Origin: a virus
Direction: 5' to 3' (one strand)
Length of the DNA stretch: 32,788 nt
Virus record (IMG/VR): IMGVR_UViG_3300017714_000073
Span: 1-32,788 of that record
Positions 1 to 10,900 of this stretch are shown one piece after another; position 1 is the first letter of the stretch, and every line of letters begins with the position of its first letter. Below the pieces are notes generated by a model. That model was not told where the DNA came from, did not search any database, and saw nothing but the letters and a program-made list of their open reading frames with translations. Both the position numbers and the translations under genes were made by a program.

Positions 1-448
1 CGTTACTTGTTTCTAATGCATCAAGAGTAGTTGTTATATCGTCTATGCATTGAAACATTCTTGATTCAACAGTTCCTGTAATTTTTTGTTTGACAGCTGA
101 TACTATTGATGCTGTAATTACTGTTGATGGATCTTCAAAATTTGTTAAAACAATACTGTTGTCTATGTGTTGTAGTCCTGCATTTATTTGTGCAATCACA
201 GCATTTAGATGTACTGCTTCTACGATTTGACCTGTAGCAACACTTGTTTCGTCAGCAGGGTTACCGCTATCGTGTGCTTTTACCACTACCTGTGATTGTC
301 CCCACCCTTTTCTTCTAATTAAATCAATTGTATGCTGGTTATCAAAACTAAAACTACCAGCAGGATCATTCCAGTAATCGTTGTAAAACGTTACTAGGTG
401 TTCCATGAATTGGCTTGCAGTTATTTTGTTTTGACTTGAAAAAGACAA
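1..448 (-). CDS. Virion structural protein, C-terminus beyond window edge
   Basis: The frame is open from 448 to the window edge, so the C-terminal part is missing and 149 codons are visible. The likely start is TTG at 448-446, directly after the TAA of the upstream gene, with GGAG eight bases before it. An in-frame ATG at 406-404 is the alternative but lacks a comparable ribosome site. The visible product starts with LSFSSQNKITASQFMEHL and contains FYNDYWNDPAGSFSF and a RRKGWGQ segment. I do not recognise a named domain. It is last in a run of tail genes and abuts a fibre-like gene, so a virion or tail-fibre-associated role is inferred from position. Confidence 0.7.
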   Translation of the reverse strand, partial: MSFSSQNKITASQFMEHLVTFYNDYWNDPAGSFSFDNQHTIDLIRRKGWGQSQVVVKAHDSGNPADETSVATGQIVEAVHLNAVIAQINAGLQHIDNSIVLTNFEDPSTVITASIVSAVKQKITGTVESRMFQCIDDITTTLDALETSN

Positions 449-1330
449 TTACTTTACTCCAACAATTATTTCTATTAAACCAGTTTCTTCTGTAGTCTTG
501 CTTTCTAATGCTCTCCCAATAACCTGTCTATGTGTTGCATCACTTGTTGCAGCAATTGCTACACCTGGTGTATCGCTTGACGTTAGTCTTTGTCCTTTTG
601 TAATTTCACCTATTACTTTGCAAGGAACTCTACCAGCTAGTGCTACTGGAACACTTGTTCCTTGTAACATGCTGTTCATTAAGTAAGCTGGGTCAGTTGA
701 TACTACGCCAAAAACATCTTCGTCTCTAATGTAAGTTGTTTCAGTAACTTCTGCTTCGCCACCAATTTTAACTACTGTGCCTGCTTCGTAATCTTTGTCA
801 CTCGAGTAAAGCTCAGCCAAGTCAGCATATTCTGCTGTTGTTGCTGTGCCGTGAAATTTCATATTTGCTGCTCCACTTAGTGTAATACCAGTTTTTATCT
901 CAGCAAAAGATGATATTAAGTTATCGCTTGCATGAACTGTAAAGCCTGTTTCTGAGCTAAATGCTGCAACTGGATTACCATTTTGTTTTGTAACCCATAT
1001 TTCGTGATCTACATTTGATGTATCTTTGATTGTAGTAGGACCAGCTGATCCTAAATCTATTGAAGCCCATGCACCAACTGTATCATCGCTTACTGTTGTA
1101 TTCCATATACGTAGATAATTGGTGCTTGTATCATACCAAATCTGTCCCTCAATTGGAGTTGTTGGGGCTGTGTCACTTGCAAAGTTTTGTAGCAAATTTA
1201 CAAAACTTTGTGCTATTGCGCTACCGTATCCGAAATAATCTTTACCTACAAGTTCTAGGCTTGTCTCTGTGTTGAGATCGCCTTCTGCAATTGTTATAGT
1301 TCCATTCTTTTTGTTAATTGAATATGCCAT
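449..1330 (-). CDS. Tail-fibre-like structural protein with GQIWYD module and G2-like C-terminus
   Basis: A 293-residue protein. Residues 1-75 carry a module common in structural proteins of marine T4-like phages: a short beta start (NKKNGTITIAEGDL), LVGKDYFGYG, a helix with NLLQNFA, then PIEGQIWYDTSTNYLRIWN. From about residue 160 the segment YADLAELYSSDKDYEAGTVV, a GG.AEVT strand, VFGVVST.PAYLMN and ALAGRVPCKV resembles the C-terminal domain of phage fibre and appendage proteins assigned to the Peptidase_G2/autoproteolytic group. Self-cleavage is not shown; it would be inference. It lies one base downstream of the 1332-1919 gene and abuts the next gene (TAA then TTG), so the three are probably co-transcribed. 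Virion function is likely; the exact position in the particle is unknown. Confidence 0.75.
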   Translation of the reverse strand: MAYSINKKNGTITIAEGDLNTETSLELVGKDYFGYGSAIAQSFVNLLQNFASDTAPTTPIEGQIWYDTSTNYLRIWNTTVSDDTVGAWASIDLGSAGPTTIKDTSNVDHEIWVTKQNGNPVAAFSSETGFTVHASDNLISSFAEIKTGITLSGAANMKFHGTATTAEYADLAELYSSDKDYEAGTVVKIGGEAEVTETTYIRDEDVFGVVSTDPAYLMNSMLQGTSVPVALAGRVPCKVIGEITKGQRLTSSDTPGVAIAATSDATHRQVIGRALESKTTEETGLIEIIVGVK

Positions 1331-1331
1331 T

Positions 1332-1919
1332 TTAACTTCCTGCTGTTATTCTTAGAGTATATCGAATCTCTAGTTTACGGTTTTGGCTTTTTTGTATAGG
1401 GTGAAAAATTAAATGTGTTAGTAATGCATCATTGTCTCCTACAAGTGCTAACTCGTCAAATACATATGATGCTCCAGTAAAGTCTGCTGCATTATCGCTA
1501 GCAAGTTGTTCATTGTTAGGGAATGAATAATCAAGTGTTACAACACTTGTTAAATCTCTAAAAGTGCCACTTGCATCTGATATTTCAAAAGAATCTATTG
1601 CCTTTTCGACTATTTGGTCTGCATTTGCTCCAAAATTTGGATTATACAGTGCGCCGGTTCCACCATCTGTTTTTGGTGTTTTATATGTAATGTTACCATT
1701 TGCGTCTACTATTGTTCCTTCGTGACCAAAAGCTATTTTAGAAATGTAATATCCATCTCCGTTGTCTGTTTGATTTGCTAGTAAATTAGCAATTGCAATG
1801 GCCATATTTTCAAAATTGATTGCATTAAATTTATCTAATAGAACTTCACCCGTGTCTACATCACTGATCAAAACATGACCGTGAAATGATAAATTTGCGT
1901 TATCTGTTGTGTTATACAT
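1332..1919 (-). CDS. Virion structural protein, 195 aa (tail/baseplate region)
   Basis: Begins MYNTTDNANLSFHGHVLISD and continues with LLDKFNAINFENMAIAIANLLA, a pattern I associate with small structural proteins beside the baseplate genes of marine T4-like phages. It is beta-rich with no signal peptide or membrane segment, and ends in an alternating strand (RKLEIRYTLRITAGS). An AGGA ribosome site precedes the ATG. The 49-base gap upstream to the giant gene is the largest gap in the stretch from gp6 to the window edge and holds a weak late-promoter-like box. Only one base separates it from the downstream gene. The function is inferred from position and style; no catalytic motif is visible. Confidence 0.7.
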   Translation of the reverse strand: MYNTTDNANLSFHGHVLISDVDTGEVLLDKFNAINFENMAIAIANLLANQTDNGDGYYISKIAFGHEGTIVDANGNITYKTPKTDGGTGALYNPNFGANADQIVEKAIDSFEISDASGTFRDLTSVVTLDYSFPNNEQLASDNAADFTGASYVFDELALVGDNDALLTHLIFHPIQKSQNRKLEIRYTLRITAGS

Positions 1920-1938
1920 TGTTGCCTATTCCTTTACA

Positions 1939-1946
1939 CTATTTAG
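1939..1946 (-). promoter_or_regulatory. Weak late-promoter-like box
   Basis: On the minus strand it reads CTAAATAG, one base away from the ATAAATA core seen before several other genes here. It lies about 20 bases upstream of the ATG at 1919, in the only sizeable gap of this part of the operon. A single mismatched box in AT-rich DNA is weak evidence. Confidence 0.25.
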
Positions 1947-1968
1947 CATAAAATTAAATATACTTATA

Positions 1969-4900
1969 TTAAATTGTAATACCTTTGCTTAGTGTCCTAA
2001 GCTCAACAGCTGATAAGCTGTCTGTGCTTGTAGGATCTATTATACTCTTGCCCAAATCGTTGAGCATTGTTGTTCCTATTTCTGCCGAAGTTAGGAAGCT
2101 ATTTGTTACGTCAACAATTACACTGCCTATTGCATGTTGTAATTCCAATGAATTCATTGTTGACCTTGTAATAATTGTTAAATCGTTACCATTCTTAATG
2201 TATTGCATAAATTCGTTATTTACATATGCTATACCGCTATCTGCAAATGCACTAGCATCATCTAGTGTTACAGTGGTTCCACCTACTGCAATTTCAGTCG
2301 TTGTGGCTGCAGCTTTGCTTTCTTCTAATCCAACAATTGATGGAATATTTGAATCTATGTTTTTCAAGTACACAAATGTTCTTGTGTTATTATCAACTGT
2401 ATCTGCTGTTGTATTTGTTTGAACTTTAAAACCTGCTAGTGTTCCAAAACTGATTTTTAGTAAATGTTGTCTTTGTGGATTATTTTCACTTGTAAACAAG
2501 TTTGGCTGATGGAAAGCACCATTGTCATATGTTTCTGTGAAGCTCCAATCATTACTATCTGCAACACCTGCCACAGCATCCCAAGCAGAACCCCCATTTC
2601 TAATATCACCTGAGAATACACTTGTGAAATCATCAAACTCGTCCTTGTCTGCATCAAAGTATATAACTTGTTTTGGATCTTCTGTGATTGTAATTTTAGA
2701 CTCTTCTGTTGTTTTTTGAATATCTAATATCTCATCTACTTTGGTATGGAATGGTTTAAGTGTATCAACATAGCCTATGATATTATTCATAGTGCTTCTT
2801 GTATACTTGCGTAACTTTGTGTTAATACTATGTGTAATGTCTAGCTTTACATATGTTGACTTGTGGCACCAGTTATTTTGATCCTGTTCACTAAATGTAT
2901 AATCAACCATAGCAAAAAATAGTTTGTTGAATTTTACAATGTTAAAATCTATAAACCAGTCATTTCTACATGCATCAATAATTGTTCTCCACCAATCTTT
3001 TGTTTCTGTTCTGTTCCATTTTGTTGAGTCCCAACCGTAAATATCCCAGCCAGCTCTAGTGACAGCAACAATATCTTCTAGTTCAATAGTTGCATTTGCC
3101 TTTTCAGTAACAACCCAATCATTGTCTATATATTCTAATATCTCACTTCTATCTAAACCTTCACTTGTTATTTTAAGTTTTACTGTTTTAATTTTGTCAG
3201 TATCAATTGAGCTAAGTTCAGTTAAATTATTTACAGTGGTGCTTGGAACAACAAATAGATTTCTATCTTTGCTTACATAATTTGTCCATTTCCAAGTCTT
3301 GTTTGGCATGCTACTTTTTATAAATTCTCTATCCCATATTCCATAATAATCTGTATATAAATTAATATCCTTGAGTAAATCGTTTATTACAACATATGCA
3401 TTTAGTCTTGCCGATTTATGATCAATAAACCAAGTTTGTTTATTATTTCTATCATCTCCATATCTGCTAAATGGATGAGCATTATAATTAGGTAATGAAT
3501 TTTCAAGTGCATCAACAGTAGCAAGATTATTTCTCAAACCTATATAGTAATAATCAGGAATTAAATCTCTGTCTTTAGCAATTGTTGTCCAACTGTTATG
3601 ATTTATACCACTTGGCACTCTGTTGATTTGAATAACAGTGCTAGTATCATTTAAATATATATCTGCATTTGAAAGTATAAATGCATTACCGCTAGTATGT
3701 GTTAGTGCTAAACTTGTAGTCTCTGGTGTAAGAGCTGCAAACCAACTTATACCATTAGCTGTTGGATTTTCAATTATATCTGATACTGCACTTGTTGATA
3801 AGTCTTTTCCACTTGGAATTGTGTTCTTATTTTTGACCCAAAAGTAGTAACATGTTGAATATGTTCCTAGTGTATTATTCCACTCTTCAACTGTTGAATA
3901 ATAGTAATAATTTTCCTGTAGTGTGCTATTGTAAATATAATATGCTTCACCAGATGCTACTACTCCAAACATTTCTGTTTGATTTTCTACTTCTCTTGCA
4001 TAATCTTCTGGACCTACAGATGATTTAGTCCACTCGTACACATCAATACTTGATCCTGGAAATAGTTTGCCCCAATGACTACTTTGATATGTATAGTCAC
4101 CTTGATCATAATCATAGTATACTACTTGACTTGTATCCCACCAACGTTTACCTAAATGTTCTTGAGACCAGTAATTTTCTGCAACTACTGCATATTCTTC
4201 ATCACTTGAATTGTTATAAGCAGCTAAGTCTACATCATCTGTCATATCAACTTCTGCATTTGCAATACCAGGAATAACTCCACGTAATGGATCAAAAAGT
4301 TCTAATTGTTTTACAGTTTTATTTTTATCATAATCGTAAATTGTAATATTTGCAACATCGTTGTTTGTTACTCTATACTTTGTAAATCTTGTTCCAGGAG
4401 GTAAGTCGTAAGTTATATTACCACTTACATCTTCAGATGCTGTAAATACATTTGTAGTTACTGGTCCAGCAATTCCATCTACTTTGTCAACATAAACCAA
4501 TGATTTATCTGTCACTGTAGTTGATAAATCTCTTTGTGTCGTTGTTTCAAAACGTTGTGGTCTCAATACCATAATACTGCTAGCATTACCACATACATCA
4601 ATAAACTTATCAATAAAAAATATTTTATTGTCTGCAGCATCTACTTGTGTAACTCTGTGTATTCCATCTATATTAGGCTGTGTTGTTGTATTGGTGAGCA
4701 TTACATAATCACCCTTTACTAAACCATGTGGTGCAATTGTAGTAATTCGTGCATCGTTACCATCGCTTGTTGATGTTCCTGCACAAATACCGCATGGCTC
4801 TTCATCTGTTTCTCTAGTAAACAATGTATGATTTTGCACTTGGAAAACATTCCAACTGTAAAATTTTGTCTTTAATGATCCTAATCCTTCTACGCTGTAA

Positions 4901-7900
4901 TCGCTATCATTTACTACCCAAATGTTAAACAAGGCAGGATCTTGACTGTCTTCTTGTCTTTCCCATTCGGCTTCAAGAAATATATTTTGAATACTTGTTA
5001 TATTATTTGTTTGTAATGCACTTGGTAATATTGCTATTGTATTAAAATCAGTATCTCCTAAATCTAAAGATTGTCTAGGAGAAGAAATACGGATTTGAGC
5101 ACCAGCAACCACACTTGCTGTGATATCTGTTATACCTTGTGAAGTAAAATGATTGTTAATGTCATTTATTGCTTCTAAAAATCCAATCTCTACCTGTTCT
5201 GTTGTTTCCGTAGTGGTGTAAGCAGTAGTGTTAAATCCAAATGCAATATTGCCTGCTGCAATAGTCATTGTTAATAAAGGATTATTAATCTCTGTTTTTG
5301 TAAGAATAAGTTGATTATTTGATTGTGTTGCAGTAATATTATCTAAAGAAAATAATTGAAAATTGTTTATCTGATCTAATATTTGTTGCATTGTTAATTG
5401 AGGATATATTGCACCTGATTGAACAACAGCTATTTCTCCTGCTGAATCAAATCCAAGTTCTGTGTTAGTAGAACCTGCTGATAATATTAACTGATCTCCT
5501 GGAGCTGCTCCTGTAAATTCTAATAGTATATGATTGTTAGCATCTAATGTAGCTGTAACATTAGGAACTGAACTTGTGATAAGAGAAACTACTTCTGTCA
5601 TTGTCATTCCAGTATCTACATGCACTAAAACAAATTCTATACTATCTGCTATATTATATTGATTGACATTGTCTAATTCAACTGCTTGACCTGTAAGAGT
5701 AAAATCACTAGATGTTAATGTTGTGCCGTCTACAATAACACTATCAAGTTGATATCCTGTAATACTTAATGCCTGAGTAATAGTGTAAGTGTCAAGTAGG
5801 TCTATAACTGTAGTATGTGTTATTGTAACTTCGATAGAAGTTGTGTCTGTCCAATCAGCAGGATCTTGTGTAATATCAAGAACTTGTCCTGTTAAATTGC
5901 TTGCTGTGATATTTTGAGTTGTTGTAGTTGTATCTGCAAAAGTTATTACAGCCTGTATAGTGTCTACAGTGTATCCTGTAAGAGATGTTGCTATAGTAAC
6001 TTGTTTAGTGTTACCAGTACCAGTAAAATCAGCTGGATGTTGAAATGTTTCAACAATGTTAGGAGGCGTCACACCTACATTCTGTATGGCTGTATTTTCT
6101 GTAAGATTGGCTGGTATATTATTAAAATCAACTGTAGTTCCATTTATAACTATTGCTTTACCTGTAACTGTTAAAAAATCATTTGGTGCAATATTACTTA
6201 AAAGTTGTGCAGGGCCTAGTATACCAGTTCCACTGCTAGCAACTTGAAATGTTAAGACATTTCCATTTATAGAAAGTTGATCTAAGTTGTTTACCACAGG
6301 ATTTGCTACACTACCTGTTGCAACTATATCACTTAATGCTTGACTTGTCTGTGTAAGTGTTACAGGATTATTATCAATTTTTACTACTGTGCCCACTGGA
6401 AAAACAGGAAATCTCTTTACACCAGTGACAGTAATACCATCATTAACACTTGTAAGTCCAGTAGTATCTACTTTACATTTATATAATACAGACTCTCTTC
6501 TTACTATATCACCAAAGCTATAAGTCTTTGTGTCTGACCAATTTTCAATTATAGCATAGTCTGCTGTGCTATCATATACGTCAGTCATTTTTGTTGTATT
6601 AAATGCGTAGTATCTGGCTTCAGTTGATAGAGGACTACCGGCAGTATTTAATTTTGTTTGTGCCTGATCAAAGTCTGCGATGTTAAATTCTATACTATCT
6701 TTGTTTACAAATCTTGAATCATCATTAGTAATTGCAATACTTTTTGTTACACTTGGTTGTTCGGCAAATTCTATAACTTGTGGATTGTTGCCAATTTCAT
6801 TTTGTAATAATTTTATTTCTGTGCTATGTTTTTTTGTTGTGTCTCCAAAGTAACTGTGATTGAACATATATTTTTCAAACACTTGAATATCGTCTGCGCC
6901 TTTAATAAATCTAGCAAGCCTATCTACACTTGCATTTGTGCCAGCTTCTTTTATTGCACCTTGATAAAATTTAGTAATTACATTTGGATCTAGATGTAGA
7001 TTTTCAACCCAATCTCTGTCAATGTTACCTATGCTTATGTCTTTTGCTTTTTTCACATCAGGATTAAATTCTGTTATATCTGTTCTATAATATTCGTTTG
7101 TTTCTTCTACACTACTGTCAAAGTTTTGAACTATATGGTCATCAAATACTAAATGTCCTAGTGCTTTTTTCTCACCATTCCATTCTTTTGTAACACCACC
7201 ACGTGCTATCAATCTATCTTGTCTTGACATTTTTACATCATCAAATAATACATTGTTAAAAATTGTGTTGTTGTTAAACACAAATGCATGTTCAAAGTCA
7301 ACTACTGCAACTGTAATGTTACCAAAAGATTTCTCTTGCTTATTTTCAAATGTTACTTTGTTTTCTTTGCGAGATACTACTAAGTTTTCTTTTAATACAT
7401 CTGATCCATCTCTAATATTAATATTGTTTGCAAAGTAATCAAAAGTTCCTGCTTCACTTACATGACCATGTGTAGAAGTAAACTCTATAAATTTTCCTAA
7501 GTCTAATGTAATCTCTTGACCTTCTTCTGCTCTCACAGTCCATCTTACAAAAGTATTTGCGTAAGCGTCTTTGCTTGTGGCAAATTTAAATCCGTTTTGT
7601 TCTAAAAATGCAAAGTAGCCTCTAATGAAAGTATACACGTCTTGTATTTTGTTTAACACTGATCCATATTCTAAGATACTATGATTTGTTACAAACTTAG
7701 AATATTTTCTTATAACTCTATTTGATACTTCAATATCTGTGAAATTATTTTTATTAGGTTCTAGGAACATAAATTCTTGTCTGTTAGTGCTTGAACCTTT
7801 TATTTGATATCCGTCTGGTTCTTTCTTAATTGTGATTTGACTTGCATTAATAAATGTATGAGGATATCCATTGTGCATTACAATTTTGTAATCGTTATCA

Positions 7901-10900
7901 GATACTGCAAAAGATCCATCAATGCCGCTTTCTGCAAATAAGCTCATACTACTTTTTGTTGTAAATCCATTAATTTTTTGAATTAGTTGTGTATCTAAGT
8001 TTGTATAAATTTGTTCTGCTAAGTCAGTGTATCTGTTTCTAATTGTATAATTATGTTGTGCTTGACTTATACCATTTGCAACAAATTCTGCTTGTTTGTA
8101 TTCATATTCTAAATCAAGTGTATCTATATTTTTACCTTCGCTATCTCTTACACTACCTAAAACATTACTTGTTATTACTGCTTCGGTTGTGATGTCAAAA
8201 AGCCTTTTGTTTACAATAATATTATCTACTTCTCCTGTTGCTGTAAAGTTAACAACTGGTGAAAAGTTTTGGTCAAACTTGTTACCATATACAACACTGC
8301 TTTCGTTTGAAGTATTGGAGTAAATTTGATTTGTGTTTATTTTTATTGCATTTAAAACTTTGTTGCTTTTGTAACCAGGTAAGATAAAAGATTTACTGTT
8401 AATCATCTTATTTTCAAGTTCGCTTACATTGAAACTAGAATCATCATTTGCAACTGTTGTAAATGTTCCTGGCTGAAAGAATTCTGTAAATGCTTGAGCT
8501 GGTTTTAATTTAATAATAGCATCTATTGTTACTGCATTACATTGTGCAGTTTGTCTAAATAATTGTTCTGTAGGACCCCAGTCTCCGAATACAAAAGATT
8601 CGCTTGCTTCTAATACACTTGGTGTTCCGAGTATATCTTTTGGATCTACTAAATCACCATTTGTATCTACTGGGCTATTATTTGTCCAATCCCATGCGTG
8701 TCTAGCATATGTAATTTCCTGTGTGACATTACTTGCAGGATTATTTGTTTTACCAAATGTTAATGCATCAAGTAATGCTGTTCTTTTTGTTGCATCTGTC
8801 CAACTGTAATATGTATCCCACCATTGTGGTTTGAAGTTGAATCCCAACATGTGCCATGGTGTGATATGAGGTGTTGCTGTACCAAATAAAATATTATAAA
8901 TCCCAACATAGTGACCTGGCAGATTTGTATCAACAAAATGATTATATGATCCAAGTATAGTAGAAGTCATGTCTTTGTAGTTCCATGTTTTACTATCATT
9001 TACATCATATACAAGTTCTTCTAACACAACTGGGTAATTGTTTGCTTTAGCCCATTTACTGTAATATGTATAAACATAGTTGTCTAGTTCTGCGTTTGTA
9101 TACCATGTGCTTCTGTGTTGACTTGGGATATATTTGTTTACTGATTTTAGTTTAACATTGCTATATAGTAAATCTTCTTTTACAATACCTGCATATATCA
9201 TGCATTCTAATTCATACTGTGCTGCATTTACAACATCAAATGTTGCTGAATTCATATTGAATAAATCTGCACCAGAAGCTAACAAGTAAGTTCTATTATC
9301 ATGTGTAACAAGTTTGTTGTCTACTACTGTAGGTTCTTGACCTACTTGGATACCTAATTTAACAAGACTTTGTGGAACATATGAATGTGTATCCATTTGG
9401 TAATAGTGAATTTCTACACTTGAATATTCACCACTCGCACTTGTCTGAGGTGTTATTAGTAGATTAATTTTATCTCCATTAACTGTGTATTCCTTGTCTT
9501 TTACAAGTGTTCTTCTTACCATTATATCATTGTTGTCTTTGTCATCTCTCAACCATACATATACATGATCTCTTATATTAACATCACCACCTGCAATTTT
9601 ATCAATCGTAAATGTAGTTTGATTATCATCTATAGTAAATGTTTTAGTAACAGGTTCTTTGGTGTATAACATATTACTTGTTTTGTATAAATCTGTGCCT
9701 TTTTTGTTAGCTAATAATGTTGTTAATGTTTTGCTAACAACTTCAGAAATATTAGATATTGTTGTAGAAGAATAAACTCGTCTTACTTGATTTCTAAATC
9801 TAGTAATAAAAGCATCGTAATCTTGTCCTTGTTCAAACAATGCACCTGTGATACTATATTCTTTGTTTATGTATTGTATGTCGTGCATTATACCTGTGTT
9901 TTCGTTGAGGAAGATTTTTCCACCGTATGACGAAAGTCTAATAGAACTGCTAAAGTTATTTTCTCCAAACACACTTCCAGTAAACCCTGGAATTGCTAAC
10001 ATCATATCTTTCCAATGATCTGCAGTTTCAGAAATTGTAAATGAATCAAATGTTTCATTGTTGCTGTTTGACTGCCATAGTGTAGGGAAACTTGGGTTGT
10101 TTGTTGCATTGCTCAAATCATTGTTTATAAATTCAAAATCAATTATGTCGCCTTCTTTGCATTGTGTTGTGTTGATAGTTGTTGTAGTTGCATTTACTGT
10201 AACATCTGATGTATCAAAGTTTTCTCCATTTTTAGTTAATCTGTAAAAATGATTATTAATACTATCTGCTACTGTTATTTTAAATACGCTGTTACTGTTG
10301 TACTCTGCACTATCGTTTACAATTGAAGTTAATTCTTGTGTAGCACCAGATGCAATAGTTACACTGTTGTTGGCAAAAACTAAATTATTATCTGTTAAAT
10401 TAGTAATTTTAATTGTTGAAGTCGAATCAACTAGAATACCATCTTTAAACCTATCAACATTTTTATTAATGCTTGTTCCTTGTGAAGTTGTTTCTTTGAG
10501 ATTAACTTTCCCATCAACTATGTAAACAAAATACTCAAATGTAGGTCTATAATTGTCAGAGCCTAATGGAATATCAAACTGTTGAGATGCAATCTGTGCT
10601 GCTGTGATTGTATACTGTAAATGTTCGTATGCACCAAATATATTATCACTTGTTTTGTAAAGTGTTGATAGTTTATTATCTTGTTTAAAATAATTGTATC
10701 CTTTTCCTTTGTATTCATGTCCAAGTTTTGGATCTACATCATCTGCAACAACATAGTTTAATGTATATGTGTTCAAGTAATTTTCAAATTCATATTCTGC
10801 ACCTTTTGGCGTATCTTTGTAAGATAATTTTTTACCAAGTATTGCATCAGTGTTACCTGTTCCTTGTTTGTAACCAAATATTTTGTTTCCAATAAATTCA

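Noticed and set aside
1954-1972. AT-only imperfect palindrome in the gap before the 195-residue gene
   Set aside because: Consists only of A/T with one C and overlaps the giant gene's stop; such palindromes are expected by chance in this base composition.
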